A stretch of DNA of 64,000 nt from Lelliottia wanjuensis (lineage in GTDB: Bacteria > Pseudomonadota > Gammaproteobacteria > Enterobacterales > Enterobacteriaceae). Below, piece after piece: positions 47,586 to 61,636 of this stretch. The notes under the pieces are model-generated. The model was not told the origin of the DNA. It searched no databases and saw only the letters and a program-made list of their open reading frames with translations. The stretch lies in NCBI RefSeq assembly GCF_030238365.1, contig NZ_JASSOT010000057.1, positions 25,931 through 89,930 on the forward strand. Direction: 5' to 3'. The position numbers were made by a program, and so were the translations under genes. Within the stretch, counting starts at the first letter, position 1. Every line of letters begins with the position of its first letter.

Positions 47586-48341
47586 ATGGTTGAAGATTCA
47601 CAAGAAACAACGCACTTTGGCTTCCAGACTGTCGCCAAAGAGCAGAAAGCTGACATGGTGGCCCACGTATTCCATTCCGTGGCGTCGAAGTACGATGTCA
47701 TGAATGACCTGATGTCATTCGGCATTCATCGCTTGTGGAAGCGTTTCACTATCGACTGTAGCGGTGTTCGCCGTGGTCAAACCGTTCTGGATCTTGCGGG
47801 GGGTACCGGCGATCTGACGGCTAAATTCTCCCGTATGGTCGGTGAAACCGGCCGCGTGGTGCTGGCGGATATCAACGACTCCATGCTGAAAATGGGGCGT
47901 GAAAAACTGCGCAACATCGGCGTAGTGGGTAACGTGGAATACGTTCAGGCTAACGCCGAAGCCCTGCCGTTCCCGGATAACACCTTTGACTGCATCACCA
48001 TCTCTTTCGGTCTGCGTAACGTGACCGAAAAAGAGAAAGCCCTGCGTTCCATGTACCGTGTGCTGAAACCGGGTGGACGTCTGCTGGTGCTGGAGTTCTC
48101 CAAACCGATTATCGAACCGCTGAGCAAAGCCTACGACGCCTACTCGTTCCATATTCTGCCGCGCATTGGCGAAATGGTGGCCAATGACGCAGAAAGCTAT
48201 CGCTATCTGGCGGAATCTATCCGTATGCACCCGGATCAGGACACCCTGAAAGCCATGATGCAGGACGCCGAGTTTGAAAACGTGGAGTACTTCAACCTGA
48301 CGGCGGGTGTTGTCGCGCTGCATCGCGGCTACAAGTTCTGA
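47586..48341 (+). CDS. ubiE: ubiquinone/menaquinone C-methyltransferase UbiE
   Basis: UbiE methylates both demethylmenaquinone and 2-octaprenyl-6-methoxy-benzoquinol with SAM. SAM motif I is [12 protein letters not shown]; post-motifs include [13 protein letters not shown] and [13 protein letters not shown]. Length 251 equals E. coli. It leads the ubiE-ubiJ-ubiB run, with 13 bases to ubiJ. Confidence 0.97.
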   Translation: MVEDSQETTHFGFQTVAKEQKADMVAHVFHSVASKYDVMNDLMSFGIHRLWKRFTIDCSGVRRGQTVLDLAGGTGDLTAKFSRMVGETGRVVLADINDSMLKMGREKLRNIGVVGNVEYVQANAEALPFPDNTFDCITISFGLRNVTEKEKALRSMYRVLKPGGRLLVLEFSKPIIEPLSKAYDAYSFHILPRIGEMVANDAESYRYLAESIRMHPDQDTLKAMMQDAEFENVEYFNLTAGVVALHRGYKF

Positions 48342-48354
48342 GTGGAGGCAAATT

Positions 48355-50597
<2,243 letters not shown>

Positions 50598-50614
50598 ATT
50601 GCGTCGCTATCGCC

Positions 50615-50652
50615 AGGTTGCATACGTATAATGCAACCTGATTAATTAATCA
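50615..50652. promoter_or_regulatory. two adjacent palindromes with a nested -10 box before tatA
   Basis: AGGTTGCAT-N7-ATGCAACCT is a perfect nine-base inverted repeat (50615-50639) that contains TATAAT at 50627-50632. It abuts TGATTAATTAATCA (50639-50652), a perfect 14-base palindrome. No U-run follows the first stem. It may be the tat promoter region with an operator, or a transcript hairpin. Confidence 0.5.
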
Positions 50653-50672
50653 TCATCTATCGAGGATGTAGT

Positions 50673-50927
50673 ATGGGTGGTATCAGTATCTGGCAATTGT
50701 TAATCATTGCCGTCATCGTCGTGCTGCTGTTCGGCACTAAAAAGCTCGGTTCTATCGGTTCCGACCTTGGCGCGTCCATCAAAGGCTTCAAAAAAGCCAT
50801 CAGCGATGATGAAGACAAGCAGGAAAAATCCAGCCAGGATGCGGATTTCACGGCTAAATCCATCGCAGACAAACAGGACGAAGCCAAAAAGGAAGACGCT
50901 AAACGCCACGATAAAGAGCAGGTGTAA
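50673..50927 (+). CDS. tatA: twin-arginine translocase subunit TatA
   Basis: TatA oligomers form the translocation element of the Tat pathway. The 84-residue protein has one N-terminal membrane helix ([21 protein letters not shown]), the FGTKKL hinge, an amphipathic helix ([15 protein letters not shown]) and an acidic/basic tail. E. coli TatA has 89 residues. It opens the tatABC(D) operon. Confidence 0.97.
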   Translation: MGGISIWQLLIIAVIVVLLFGTKKLGSIGSDLGASIKGFKKAISDDEDKQEKSSQDADFTAKSIADKQDEAKKEDAKRHDKEQV

Positions 50928-50930
50928 GTC

Positions 50931-51476
50931 GTGTTCGATATTGGTTTTGGTGAACTGCTGCTGGTGTTCGTGATTGGCCTGATTGTACTGGGCCCGCAAC
51001 GTCTGCCGGTGGCAGTAAAAACTGTCGCAGGCTGGGTGCGCGCGCTGCGCTCGCTGGCAACGACGGTGCAAAATGAACTGGCGCAGGAACTCAAGCTCCA
51101 GGAGTTTCAGGACAGCCTGAAAAAGGTTGAGAAGGCGAGCATGGATAACCTGTCGCCTGAGCTGAAAGCCTCAATGGATGAACTGCGAGAAGCCGCAGAG
51201 TCCATGAAGCGCTCCTACAGCGTCAATGACCCTGAAAAAGCGAGCGACGAAGCGAACACCATTCGTAATCCGTTAGTGAAGGGTAACGAAGCGCAGCATG
51301 AAGGTGTGACGCCTGCCGATGCCGAGCATCAGGCCAGTGCGCCCGCGCAAGCTCCTGCGGCACAAGAGCCCGAGCCTGCTCCTGCACCAGAGCCTGTGGT
51401 GAAACCGAAGGCTGCAGAAGCTAAAGCCGCCGCGCCCGTTTCCGAATCCGCCCCCTCGTCGAGTGATAAAGCGTAA
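50931..51476 (+). CDS. tatB: twin-arginine translocase subunit TatB
   Basis: TatB forms the signal-peptide receptor with TatC. The membrane helix is [25 protein letters not shown], followed by a long amphipathic helix and, from about residue 120, an Ala/Pro/Glu-rich tail of low complexity. The start is a GTG at 50931, three bases after tatA. Length is 181 compared with 171 in E. coli; the extra residues lie in the tail. Confidence 0.96.
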   Translation: MFDIGFGELLLVFVIGLIVLGPQRLPVAVKTVAGWVRALRSLATTVQNELAQELKLQEFQDSLKKVEKASMDNLSPELKASMDELREAAESMKRSYSVNDPEKASDEANTIRNPLVKGNEAQHEGVTPADAEHQASAPAQAPAAQEPEPAPAPEPVVKPKAAEAKAAAPVSESAPSSSDKA

Positions 51477-51478
51477 AC

Positions 51479-52249
51479 ATGGCAGTAGATGATACTCAAC
51501 CACTTATTACGCACCTCATTGAGCTGCGTAAGCGTCTGTTAAACTGCATTATTGCCGTTTTCCTGATTTTCTTATGCCTGGTCTATTTCGCCAACGACAT
51601 CTATCAGGTGGTCTCCGCGCCGCTGATTAAGCAGATGCCGCTCGGCGCGACCATGATTGCCACCGACGTGGCGTCGCCGTTCTTCACGCCAATCAAGCTG
51701 ACCTTCTGGGTGTCGCTGATCGCCTCTGCGCCGGTGATTCTGTACCAGGTGTGGGCGTTTGTGGCCCCTGCGCTGTACAAGCATGAGCGCAAGCTGGTCA
51801 TCCCGCTGCTGGTCTCCAGTTCGCTGCTGTTTTACATCGGTATGGCTTTCGCCTACTTCGTCGTCTTCCCGCTGGCCTTTGGCTTCCTGACGCACACTGC
51901 GCCGGAAGGGGTGCAGGTCTCGACGGATATCGCCAGCTATCTCAGCTTTGTGATGGCGCTGTTCATGGCGTTTGGCGTGGCCTTCGAAGTGCCGGTCGCG
52001 ATTGTATTGCTTTGCTGGATGGGCGTGACGACGCCAGAAGATCTGCGTAAAAAGCGCCCGTACATGCTGGTCGGTGCGTTCGTGGTCGGGATGCTGCTGA
52101 CGCCGCCGGACGTCTTCTCGCAAACCCTGCTGGCGATACCGATGTACTGCCTGTTTGAGGTCGGCGTGTTCTTCTCGCGCTTCTACGTGGGCAAACGTCG
52201 CTCGCGGGATGACGAAGAAGATGAGCCAGAGAATCCGACAGAAGAGTAA
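51479..52249 (+). CDS. tatC: twin-arginine translocase subunit TatC
   Basis: TatC recognises twin-arginine signal peptides. The 256-residue protein has six membrane helices and the conserved [10 protein letters not shown] near the N-terminus and [17 protein letters not shown] in the first periplasmic-to-cytoplasmic region. E. coli TatC has 258 residues. It starts two bases after tatB. Confidence 0.97.
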   Translation: MAVDDTQPLITHLIELRKRLLNCIIAVFLIFLCLVYFANDIYQVVSAPLIKQMPLGATMIATDVASPFFTPIKLTFWVSLIASAPVILYQVWAFVAPALYKHERKLVIPLLVSSSLLFYIGMAFAYFVVFPLAFGFLTHTAPEGVQVSTDIASYLSFVMALFMAFGVAFEVPVAIVLLCWMGVTTPEDLRKKRPYMLVGAFVVGMLLTPPDVFSQTLLAIPMYCLFEVGVFFSRFYVGKRRSRDDEEDEPENPTEE

Positions 52250-52290
52250 AACCAGCCGCCCGACAGGGCGGTTGTCATATGGGAGAGAGC

Positions 52291-53073
52291 ATGTTTGATA
52301 TTGGGTTGAATCTGACCAGTTCGCAGTTCGCGAAAGACCGTGATGAAGTCGTGGCGCGCGCGTTTGCCGCGGGCGTCAAAGGCTTGCTGCTGACGGGAAC
52401 TAATCTGCAGGAGAGCGAGCGAGCGCTGCAGCTGGCGCAAGGCTTCGAACGCTGCTGGTCAACCGCAGGCGTGCATCCTCACGACAGCAGCCACTGGACT
52501 AATGAAAGCGCCGCGACGCTGTATGCGCTGGCGAAAACGCCAGAAGTGGTAGCCATCGGCGAATGTGGTCTCGACTTCAACCGCAATTTTTCGACTCCGG
52601 CCGAGCAGGAGCGAGCTTTCACCGCGCAGCTGGCGCTGGCGGCTGAACTTGGCATGCCGGTGTTTATGCACTGTCGCGATGCCCACGAGCGTTTTCTGGC
52701 GCTGCTGGAACCCTGGCTGGATAAACTCCCTGGCGCGGTACTGCACTGTTTTACCGGCTCCCGTCAGGAGGCTGTGGACTGTCTTAATCGCGGGTTGTAT
52801 CTGGGCATTACCGGCTGGGTGTGCGACGAGCGTCGCGGGCTGGAACTGCGCGAGCTGTTGCCGGTCATTCCGGCCGATCGGCTGTTAGTCGAAACGGATG
52901 CGCCGTATCTTCTGCCGCGCGATATGCGCCCCAAACCTGCGTCGCGACGCAACGAACCGGCTTATCTCGGGCATATCCTGGAGCGGATTGCGCACTGGCG
53001 GGGCGAAGAGGTGCAATGGCTGGACGCGCAAACAGATGACAACGTACGCCGTCTGTTCGGCGTCGCGTTTTAA
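52291..53073 (+). CDS. tatD: TatD family metal-dependent DNase
   Basis: TatD is a 3'-5' exonuclease and DNase of the TIM-barrel metal hydrolase family; it is not required for Tat export. Metal-site motifs are [32 protein letters not shown] and [13 protein letters not shown] 52291 behind GGGAGAG gives 260 residues as in E. coli; an ATG at 52279 is rejected. Its stop overlaps the stop of rfaH on the other strand. Confidence 0.95.
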   Translation: MFDIGLNLTSSQFAKDRDEVVARAFAAGVKGLLLTGTNLQESERALQLAQGFERCWSTAGVHPHDSSHWTNESAATLYALAKTPEVVAIGECGLDFNRNFSTPAEQERAFTAQLALAAELGMPVFMHCRDAHERFLALLEPWLDKLPGAVLHCFTGSRQEAVDCLNRGLYLGITGWVCDERRGLELRELLPVIPADRLLVETDAPYLLPRDMRPKPASRRNEPAYLGHILERIAHWRGEEVQWLDAQTDDNVRRLFGVAF

Positions 53074-53561
53074 ACTTTGCGGAACTCGGTGTTTTTGACG
53101 CTCTGACGCACCTGCTTGTTGAGGAAGTTCAGCAGCAGCATGGAACGCGCTTCGCCGTCTGGTTCCGCGAAGATCGCCTGAAACCCTTCAAACGCGCCCT
53201 CGGTGATCACCACGTTATCGCCCGGGTAGGGGGTTTCAGGATCGGTAATATCTTCCGGTTGCTGATAGACGGATAGCTGATGGATCACCTTCGAAGGCAC
53301 GGTCGCCGGGTTTGAACCAAAACGCACGAAATGGCTCACGCCGCGCGTGGCGTTGATGGTGGTGGTGTGAATCACTTCCGGGTCGAACTCAACGAAAAGG
53401 TAGTTGGGGAACAGGGGTTCACTGACCATCGTCCGCTTGCCGCGCAGCATTTTTTCAAGCGTAATGACGGGCATCAGACAATTGACTGCCTGACGCTCCA
53501 GATGTTCTTGCGCGCGCTGAATCTGCCCACGCTTGCAATACAGTAAATACCAGGCTTGCAT
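53070..53561 (-). CDS. rfaH: transcription antiterminator RfaH
   Basis: RfaH is an NusG paralogue recruited at ops elements, raising expression of LPS, capsule and related operons. The 163-residue protein starts [26 protein letters not shown] and VSHFVRFG lie in the NGN domain and the C-terminal KOW domain (the alpha-to-beta switch region) ends NTEFRKV. An upstream frame to 53600 is rejected. Convergent with tatD, sharing three bases. Confidence 0.95.
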   Translation of the reverse strand: MQAWYLLYCKRGQIQRAQEHLERQAVNCLMPVITLEKMLRGKRTMVSEPLFPNYLFVEFDPEVIHTTTINATRGVSHFVRFGSNPATVPSKVIHQLSVYQQPEDITDPETPYPGDNVVITEGAFEGFQAIFAEPDGEARSMLLLNFLNKQVRQSVKNTEFRKV

Positions 53562-53731
53562 AATCACTCTTTCCCTTTGTTCGCGGCGCAAGCATATCAA
53601 AACCCCGGCGGGATCGCTAAGGTGATTATAATGGCCGAAAGGGGAAGTTGAGGCAGAACTTCACGCTTATTTAACAAAATTACAGCGTCATGATGACGAA
53701 CGCCGTATAATGAAGCGCTTACCGAGAGGCC

Positions 53732-55237
53732 ATGACTAACTGCATGAAATACCACGATCTACGCGACTTCCTGGCGCTGCTGGAAAAGCAGGGCGAACTT
53801 AAACGCATTACGCTCCCTGTTGATCCTTATCTGGAAATGACAGAAATCGCCGACCGCACCCTGCGTGCCGGTGGCCCCGCGCTGCTGTTTGAAAATCCAA
53901 AAGGCTATTCTATGCCGGTGCTCTGCAACCTCTTCGGCACGCCTAAGCGTGTGGCGATGGGAATGGGTCAGGAAGATGTCAGTGCTCTGCGCGAAGTCGG
54001 TAAACTGCTGGCGTTCCTGAAAGAGCCTGAGCCGCCAAAAGGCTTCCGCGATCTGTTCGACAAACTGCCGCAGTTTAAGCAGGTGTTGAACATGCCGACC
54101 AAACGCCTGCGCGGTGCGCCGTGCCAGCAGAAAATCCTCGAAGGTGACGCCGTCGATCTGACGCAAATCCCGATTATGCAGTGCTGGCCAGAAGACGCCG
54201 CGCCGCTGATTACCTGGGGTCTGACCGTCACCCGTGGCCCGCACAAAGAGCGCCAGAATCTCGGTATCTATCGCCAGCAGCTGATTGGCAAAAACAAACT
54301 GATCATGCGCTGGCTGTCGCATCGCGGCGGTGCGCTTGATTTCCAGGAGTGGTGCGCGGCGCATCCGGGCGAACGCTTCCCGGTTTCGGTGGCGCTCGGT
54401 GCCGATCCGGCGACCATTCTCGGCGCGGTGACGCCGGTTCCTGATACCCTTTCAGAATATGCTTTCGCGGGCCTGCTGCGCGGCACCAAAACCGAAGTGG
54501 TGAAGTGTGTTTCCAACGATCTCGAAGTGCCAGCCAGCGCGGAGATCGTGCTTGAAGGTTACATCGAACAGGGCGAGCTGGCACCGGAAGGGCCGTATGG
54601 CGACCACACGGGATACTACAATGAAGTGGATAGTTTCCCGGTGTTTACCGTGACGCACATTACTCAGCGCGAAGATGCGATTTATCACTCGACTTATACC
54701 GGCCGTCCGCCGGATGAGCCTGCGGTATTAGGCGTCGCGCTGAACGAAGTGTTCGTTCCGATTCTGCAGAAGCAGTTCCCGGAAATTGTCGATTTCTACC
54801 TGCCGCCGGAAGGGTGCTCCTATCGCCTGGCGGTGGTGACGATCAAGAAACAGTACGCAGGTCACGCCAAGCGCGTGATGATGGGCGTGTGGTCATTCCT
54901 GCGCCAGTTTATGTATACCAAATTTGTTATTGTCTGCGATGACGACGTCAATGCTCGCGACTGGAATGACGTTATCTGGGCCATCACTACGCGGATGGAC
55001 CCGGCGCGCGACACGGTGTTAGTGGAAAACACACCGATTGATTATCTGGATTTTGCCTCGCCGGTTTCTGGGCTTGGTTCAAAAATGGGACTGGATGCCA
55101 CCAATAAATGGCCCGGCGAAACCGAGCGTGAATGGGGTCGCCCGATTAAAAAAGATCCTGAAGTGACCGCGCGAATTGACGCGATATGGGACGAGTTGGC
55201 CATATTGAATGACGGTAAGCCAGAGACTGACCGTTAA
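53732..55237 (+). CDS. ubiD: prenylated-FMN-dependent 3-octaprenyl-4-hydroxybenzoate decarboxylase
   Basis: UbiD decarboxylates octaprenyl-hydroxybenzoate in ubiquinone synthesis using prenyl-FMN from UbiX. The 501-residue protein has the family signatures [32 protein letters not shown] and [11 protein letters not shown] with the catalytic glutamate region. The start at 53732 gives [13 protein letters not shown], as the E. coli protein starts MDAMKY. TATAAT at 53706-53711 may be its -10. Confidence 0.95.
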   Translation: MTNCMKYHDLRDFLALLEKQGELKRITLPVDPYLEMTEIADRTLRAGGPALLFENPKGYSMPVLCNLFGTPKRVAMGMGQEDVSALREVGKLLAFLKEPEPPKGFRDLFDKLPQFKQVLNMPTKRLRGAPCQQKILEGDAVDLTQIPIMQCWPEDAAPLITWGLTVTRGPHKERQNLGIYRQQLIGKNKLIMRWLSHRGGALDFQEWCAAHPGERFPVSVALGADPATILGAVTPVPDTLSEYAFAGLLRGTKTEVVKCVSNDLEVPASAEIVLEGYIEQGELAPEGPYGDHTGYYNEVDSFPVFTVTHITQREDAIYHSTYTGRPPDEPAVLGVALNEVFVPILQKQFPEIVDFYLPPEGCSYRLAVVTIKKQYAGHAKRVMMGVWSFLRQFMYTKFVIVCDDDVNARDWNDVIWAITTRMDPARDTVLVENTPIDYLDFASPVSGLGSKMGLDATNKWPGETEREWGRPIKKDPEVTARIDAIWDELAILNDGKPETDR

Positions 55238-55267
55238 GCCCTATAGACTTCCCGACAGAGAGAGCGA

Positions 55268-55969
55268 ATGACAACCTTAAGCTGTAAAGTGACCTCGGTA
55301 GATGCTATCACCGACACCGTATATCGCGTCCGTTTGGTTCCGGAGGCGGCGTTTTCATTCCGCGCGGGCCAGTATTTGATGGTAGTGATGGACGAGCGTG
55401 ATAAGCGCCCTTTCTCTATGGCGTCTACGCCAGCAGAGCAGGAATTTATTGAGCTGCATATCGGTGCGTCAGAGCTTAATTTGTATGCCATGGCGGTGAT
55501 GGACCGCATTCTGAAAGAGCGTGAAATCGACGTGGATATCCCGCACGGTGAAGCCTGGCTGCGCGAAGACGAAGACCGTCCGCTGATTCTGATTGCCGGT
55601 GGCACGGGCTTCTCCTACGTGCGCTCTATTCTGCTGACCGCGCTTTCACAAAACCCGAACCGCGATATCACCATCTACTGGGGCGGCCGTGAAGAGAAGC
55701 ATCTCTACGACTTGTCCGAGCTGGAAGCGCTGAGCGTGACCCACCCGAATCTGCGCGTTGAGCCGGTGGTTGAGCAGCCGGAAGAGGGATGGCGTGGGCG
55801 TTCAGGTACGGTGCTGACGGCGGTGTTGCAGGATCACGGTACGCTGGCCGGGCACGATATCTATATTGCCGGTCGTTTTGAAATGGCGAAGATTGCCCGC
55901 GACCTGTTCTGCCATGAGCGCGATGCGCGTGAAGACCGCCTGTTCGGCGATGCGTTTGCGTTTATCTAA
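55268..55969 (+). CDS. fre: NAD(P)H-flavin reductase
   Basis: Fre reduces free riboflavin, FMN and FAD with NAD(P)H, and can supply reduced flavin to other systems. The 233-residue protein has the flavin motif KRPFSMAST (about residues 46-54), the nucleotide-binding AGGTGFSY near 112 and the C-terminal FGDAFAFI. Length equals E. coli. It starts 30 bases after ubiD. Confidence 0.96.
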   Translation: MTTLSCKVTSVDAITDTVYRVRLVPEAAFSFRAGQYLMVVMDERDKRPFSMASTPAEQEFIELHIGASELNLYAMAVMDRILKEREIDVDIPHGEAWLREDEDRPLILIAGGTGFSYVRSILLTALSQNPNRDITIYWGGREEKHLYDLSELEALSVTHPNLRVEPVVEQPEEGWRGRSGTVLTAVLQDHGTLAGHDIYIAGRFEMAKIARDLFCHERDAREDRLFGDAFAFI

Positions 55970-55970
55970 A

Positions 55971-55996
55971 TAAAAAACCCGCCCCTGACAGGCGGG
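55971..55996 (-). terminator. terminator between fre and fadA, minus-strand orientation
   Basis: On the minus strand CCCGCC and GGCGGG pair around TGTCAGG, C-rich, followed by TTTTTTATTT. The U-run lies on the side that ends transcription from fadBA. In the plus direction the hairpin has no U-run. Confidence 0.7.
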
Positions 55997-56025
55997 AAAA
56001 ACGGCAACTAAATCACTCATTCTGT

Positions 56026-56092
56026 TGTAGGCCGGGCAAGCGCAGCGCCCCCGGCTTGTTGCCCGATGGCGCTTCGCTTATCGGTCCTGGGT
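56026..56092. repeat. REP pair downstream of fre and fadA
   Basis: GTAGGCCGGGCAAGCGCAGCGCCCCCGGC and a second degenerate copy, GCCCGATGGCGCTTCGCTTATCGG, lie between the two convergent stops. Confidence 0.8.
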
Positions 56093-56100
56093 TATCTTGC

Positions 56101-57273
<1,173 letters not shown>

Positions 57274-59463
57274 TTAAGCCGTTTTCAGCTCGCCGACCGG
57301 ACGGGCAGGCGCAACTGGGGGATAGTACGGTTCGTTATGACGCGCTTTAGCGCGCAGGCCTTCCGGCACTTCATACAACGCCCCGAGATGCTGGTATTGT
57401 TGCGCCATGTCGAGATATTTCGCGCTGCCGAGCGTATCCAGCCAGCGGAACGCGCCGCCGTGGAACGGAGGGAAGCCGAGGCCGTAGACCAGCGCCATAT
57501 CCGCTTCGGCCGGGCTTGCGATGATGCCTTCTTCCAGACAACGCACCACTTCGTTGACCATCGGGATCATCATGCGGGCGATGATCTCTTCGTCGCTGAA
57601 GTCACGTTTGGCCTGGCTTACGCCTGCCAGCAGATCTTCAACGGCGGCATCGTCCTCTTTCTTCGGCTTGCCTTTGCTGTCTTCTTTATAGCGCCAGAAG
57701 CCCAGACCGTTTTTCTGTCCAAAGCGATTCGCCTCGAACAGCGCGTCGATGGCGTCACGATAATCTTTCTGCATACGCTGCGGGAAACCAGCGGCCATAA
57801 CGGCCTGCGCGTGGTGCGCGGTGTCGATGCCGACCACGTCCAGCAGGTAAGCCGGGCCCATCGGCCAGCCGAACACTTTTTCCATCACTTTGTCGACTTT
57901 GCGGAAGTCCGCGCCGTCGCGCAACAGCTGGCTGAATCCGGCGAAGTATGGGAACAGCACGCGGTTGACGAAGAAGCCCGGGCAGTCGTTGACCACAATC
58001 GGGGTTTTGCCCATTTTGCTGGCCCACGCCACCACTTTAGCGATGGTTTGATCGGAGGTTTTTTCCCCACGAATCACTTCAACCAGCGGCATACGGTGCA
58101 CCGGGTTAAAGAAGTGCATCCCGCAGAAGTTTTCCGGGCGCTGCAGCACGCTTGCCAGCTCGCCGATCGGAATGGTCGAGGTGTTGGACGCCAGAACCGT
58201 ATCCGGGCGCACTTTCTCTTCCGTTTCGGCCAGCACCGCTTTTTTCACTTTCGGGTTTTCGACGACCGCTTCAACGACCACGTCCACGCGGTCGAAACCG
58301 CTGTAGTCCAGCGTCGGCTGAATAGTTGCAATCACGCCCGCCAGCTTCAGGCCATCAATCTTGCCGCGCTCGAGCTGTTTGTTGAGCAGCTTGGCCGCTT
58401 CGTTCATGCCGAGCGTCAGGGATTTCTCGTTGATATCTTTCATCACCACCGGCACGCCTTTCCAGGCCGACTGGTAGGCGATGCCGCCGCCCATAATGCC
58501 TGCGCCGAGAACCGCCGCGTGTTTTGGCGTTTCCACATTTTTGGTGAGCTGTTTGGCTTTCCCTTTCACGAACTGGTCGTTGAGGAAAATGCCGACCAGC
58601 GCGCGCGCTTCGCTGGTGTGAGCCAGCGGGACGAAGCTTTGGTTTTCTAATTTCAGGGCTTCTTCGCGACCAAAGCGTGCAGCGGCTTCGATGGTTTTCA
58701 CCGCGGTGATCGGTGCCGGATAGTGTTTGCCTGCCGTCTGCATCACCATGCCTTTGGCGATGGTGAAGCTCATGGTGGCCTCAATTTTGCTGAGTTTCAG
58801 CGGGTCAAGCTTCGGCTGGCGTTTGGCTTTCCAGTCGAGATCGCCCTTAATTGCCTGACGTAAAATGGCGATGGCCCCGTCGCGCAGTTTTTCTGCCTTC
58901 ACCACGCCGTCGATCAGGCCGATTTTCAGCGCCTGCTCTGCGCCCACATCTTTACCCGCAGCGATGATCTCCAGTGCGCTGTCCGCGCCCAGCATACGTG
59001 GCATACGCACGGAACCGCCAAAGCCCGGCATGATGCCGAGTTTGGTTTCCGGCAGACCGATACGCAGATCCGGCGTGGCGAGACGATAGTCGGTCGCCAG
59101 CACACACTCGCAGCCGCCGCCCAGCGCGTAGCCGTTCACGGCAGAGATGGTCGGGACAGGAAGATCTTCCAGGCGGTTAAAGACGCTGTTGGCAAAATGC
59201 AGCCACTGGCTGAGCTGTTCTTCCGGCACCTGGAACAGAGAGAGGAACTCGGTGATGTCAGCACCGACAATAAAGGCCGCTTTCTCGGAACGCAGCAGCA
59301 GCCCTTTCAAATCAGCTTGTTTTTCGAGGACATCCAGCGCGTGGCCGAGGCTGGCCACCGTTGCGGTGTCGAGTTTGTTGACTGAGCCGGGGGCATCGAA
59401 CACCAGTTCGGCGATGCCATCTTCCAGCCAGTCTACGTACAGGGTGTCGCCTTTGTAGAGCAT
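57274..59463 (-). CDS. fadB: multifunctional fatty-acid oxidation complex alpha subunit
   Basis: FadB carries enoyl-CoA hydratase/isomerase activity in the N-terminal crotonase domain (residues about 1-190, with [20 protein letters not shown]) and 3-hydroxyacyl-CoA dehydrogenase activity from about residue 310 ([15 protein letters not shown], then [16 protein letters not shown] with the catalytic His). ATG 59463 gives 729 residues as in E. coli; a frame to 59499 is rejected. Repression by FadR is supported by the palindrome upstream. Confidence 0.97.
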   Translation of the reverse strand: MLYKGDTLYVDWLEDGIAELVFDAPGSVNKLDTATVASLGHALDVLEKQADLKGLLLRSEKAAFIVGADITEFLSLFQVPEEQLSQWLHFANSVFNRLEDLPVPTISAVNGYALGGGCECVLATDYRLATPDLRIGLPETKLGIMPGFGGSVRMPRMLGADSALEIIAAGKDVGAEQALKIGLIDGVVKAEKLRDGAIAILRQAIKGDLDWKAKRQPKLDPLKLSKIEATMSFTIAKGMVMQTAGKHYPAPITAVKTIEAAARFGREEALKLENQSFVPLAHTSEARALVGIFLNDQFVKGKAKQLTKNVETPKHAAVLGAGIMGGGIAYQSAWKGVPVVMKDINEKSLTLGMNEAAKLLNKQLERGKIDGLKLAGVIATIQPTLDYSGFDRVDVVVEAVVENPKVKKAVLAETEEKVRPDTVLASNTSTIPIGELASVLQRPENFCGMHFFNPVHRMPLVEVIRGEKTSDQTIAKVVAWASKMGKTPIVVNDCPGFFVNRVLFPYFAGFSQLLRDGADFRKVDKVMEKVFGWPMGPAYLLDVVGIDTAHHAQAVMAAGFPQRMQKDYRDAIDALFEANRFGQKNGLGFWRYKEDSKGKPKKEDDAAVEDLLAGVSQAKRDFSDEEIIARMMIPMVNEVVRCLEEGIIASPAEADMALVYGLGFPPFHGGAFRWLDTLGSAKYLDMAQQYQHLGALYEVPEGLRAKARHNEPYYPPVAPARPVGELKTA

Positions 59464-59489
59464 GTCAGTCTCCTGAATCCAGCAATTGG

Positions 59490-59506
59490 ATCTGGTCATA
59501 CCAGAT
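59490..59506. promoter_or_regulatory. FadR operator of fadBA
   Basis: ATCTGGT-CAT-ACCAGAT is a perfect inverted repeat that resembles the FadR site of E. coli fadB. It lies 27 bases upstream of the fadB start on the minus strand. Confidence 0.8.
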
Positions 59507-59651
59507 GAAGTCGAGTGTGGAATTTATGTTAATAAAATGCAAATCACTCATTAAATAATTGCTGCATTGATCACGCTCGGTGGAAATCACGCAGTAAAAG
59601 CGAGGTGTGCTAAGATGCGAAGACTTGAGCTCAATAAAGAAAGGAAGAATG

Positions 59652-60983
59652 ATGGACTCACTGGCCTCACTTTATAAAAATCATATTGTTACGTTACAGG
59701 AACGTACCCGCGATGTACTGGCGCGCTTCAAGCTCGATGCGCTGCTGATTCACTCCGGTGAGCTGGTCAACGTCTTCCTGGACGACCATCCGTACCCGTT
59801 CAAGGTCAATCCACAGTTTAAAGCCTGGGTGCCGGTGACACAGGTGCCGAACTGCTGGCTGCTGGTGGATGGCGTGAACAAGCCGAAACTGTGGTTCTAT
59901 CTGCCGGTCGATTACTGGCACAACGTTGAACCGCTGCCGACCAGCTTCTGGACCGAAGAAGTGGAGGTGATTGCCCTGCCAAAAGCCGACGGAATCGGCA
60001 GCCAGCTGCCTGCTGCGCGCGGCAATATCGGCTATATCGGTCCGGTGCCGGAACGTGCCCTGGGTCTGGAGATTCCAGCGGATAACATCAACCCGAAAGG
60101 GGTGATCGATTATCTGCACTATTACCGCTCGTATAAGACTGACTATGAACTTTCCTGCATGCGTGAAGCGCAGAAAACGGCGGTGAACGGTCATCAGGCG
60201 GCTCATGAAGCCTTCCTGTCCGGGATGAGCGAATTCGATATCAATCAGGCGTATCTGACTGCCACAGGTCATCGTGATACCGACGTGCCTTACAGCAATA
60301 TCGTGGCGTTGAACGAGCACGCATCCGTGCTGCACTACACCAAACTGGATCACCGCGCACCGGCTGAGATGCGCAGCTTCCTGCTGGATGCAGGCGCTGA
60401 GTACAACGGCTATGCGGCCGATCTGACCCGTACCTGGGCAGCGAACGCGGACACCGATTTCGCGCATCTGATCAAAGACGTGAATGACGAGCAACTGGCG
60501 CTTATCAGCACCCTGAAAGCGGGGACCAGCTACGTTGATTACCATATTCAGTTCCATCAGCGCATCGCCAAGCTGCTGCGTAAGCACCAGATTGTGACGG
60601 ACATCAGCGAAGAGGCGATGGTGGAAAACGATCTCACCGGGCCATTTATGCCGCACGGGATTGGTCATCCGCTGGGGCTGCAGGTGCACGATGTGGCTGG
60701 GTTTATGCAAGATGATACCGGTACCCATCTGGCAGCGCCGTCGAAATATCCGTATCTGCGCTGCACCCGCGTGCTGCAGCCGCGCATGGTGCTGACCATC
60801 GAGCCGGGCATTTACTTCATCGATTCGCTGCTGCAGCCGTGGCGTGAAGGCCAGTTCAGCAAACACTTCAACTGGCAGAAAATTGAAGCGCTGAAACCGT
60901 TCGGGGGCATCCGTATCGAAGATAACGTGGTCATCCACGAAAACAGCATCGAGAACATGACGCGAGATCAGAAACTGGCGTGA
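59652..60983 (+). CDS. pepQ: Xaa-Pro dipeptidase
   Basis: PepQ hydrolyses X-Pro dipeptides with two manganese ions in a pita-bread fold. Metal-ligand blocks are [49 protein letters not shown] and [13 protein letters not shown] 59652 is six bases from AAGGA and gives 443 residues as in E. coli; a start at 59607 is rejected. It overlaps yigZ by TGATG. Confidence 0.96.
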   Translation: MDSLASLYKNHIVTLQERTRDVLARFKLDALLIHSGELVNVFLDDHPYPFKVNPQFKAWVPVTQVPNCWLLVDGVNKPKLWFYLPVDYWHNVEPLPTSFWTEEVEVIALPKADGIGSQLPAARGNIGYIGPVPERALGLEIPADNINPKGVIDYLHYYRSYKTDYELSCMREAQKTAVNGHQAAHEAFLSGMSEFDINQAYLTATGHRDTDVPYSNIVALNEHASVLHYTKLDHRAPAEMRSFLLDAGAEYNGYAADLTRTWAANADTDFAHLIKDVNDEQLALISTLKAGTSYVDYHIQFHQRIAKLLRKHQIVTDISEEAMVENDLTGPFMPHGIGHPLGLQVHDVAGFMQDDTGTHLAAPSKYPYLRCTRVLQPRMVLTIEPGIYFIDSLLQPWREGQFSKHFNWQKIEALKPFGGIRIEDNVVIHENSIENMTRDQKLA

Positions 60984-61597
60984 TGGATAGCTGGCTGATA
61001 CCGGCTGAGCCGGTCATCTTCGTCGAAGAGATCAAAAAGAGCCGCTTTATCACGCTGTTGGCCCATACCAACGGCGTGGAGGCGGCGAAGGCTTTTGTCG
61101 AATCCGTTCGCGCGGAGCACCCCGATGCCCGTCACCACTGCGTGGCGTGGGTCGCCGGTCCGCCGAATGATTCTCAGCAGCTTGGCTTTTCTGATGATGG
61201 TGAACCCGCAGGCACGGCGGGGAAACCGATGCTTTCTCAGCTGATGGGAAGCGGCGTCGGGGAGATCACCGCGGTTGTGGTTCGCTACTACGGCGGCATC
61301 CTGTTAGGAACCGGTGGGCTGGTCAAAGCCTACGGCGGAGGTGTGCAGCAGGCGCTTAATCTGCTGAAGACAGTCCGCAAAACGCCACTGACCGAATATA
61401 CTTTGTTGTGTGATTACGCTCAGTTATCTGGCATCGAAACGCTGCTTAAGCAATTTAACGGCGTGATTGTGCAGAGTGATTACCAGGCGACGGTCCAATT
61501 ACGCGTGGCGCTTCCTCAGGCGGAACTGACGGCTTTTTCAGCAAAACTGGCTGATTTTAGTCGTGGTGCGTTGCAATTACTGCCGATTGAAGAATAA
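60983..61597 (+). CDS. yigZ: IMPACT/YigZ family protein
   Basis: YigZ is a 204-residue protein of the UPF0029/IMPACT family with an N-terminal Impact domain (KKSRFITLLAH, then DDGEPAGTAGKPML and VRYYGGILLGTGGLVKAYGGG) and a C-terminal ferredoxin-like domain. In eukaryotes IMPACT acts in translation control; the bacterial role is not established. ATG 60983 overlaps the pepQ stop. It is followed by trkH 39 bases later. Confidence 0.92.
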   Translation: MDSWLIPAEPVIFVEEIKKSRFITLLAHTNGVEAAKAFVESVRAEHPDARHHCVAWVAGPPNDSQQLGFSDDGEPAGTAGKPMLSQLMGSGVGEITAVVVRYYGGILLGTGGLVKAYGGGVQQALNLLKTVRKTPLTEYTLLCDYAQLSGIETLLKQFNGVIVQSDYQATVQLRVALPQAELTAFSAKLADFSRGALQLLPIEE

Positions 61598-61636
61598 TCC
61601 CCACCTTACTTTTTGAATACCAAAGGAACGGCAGAG

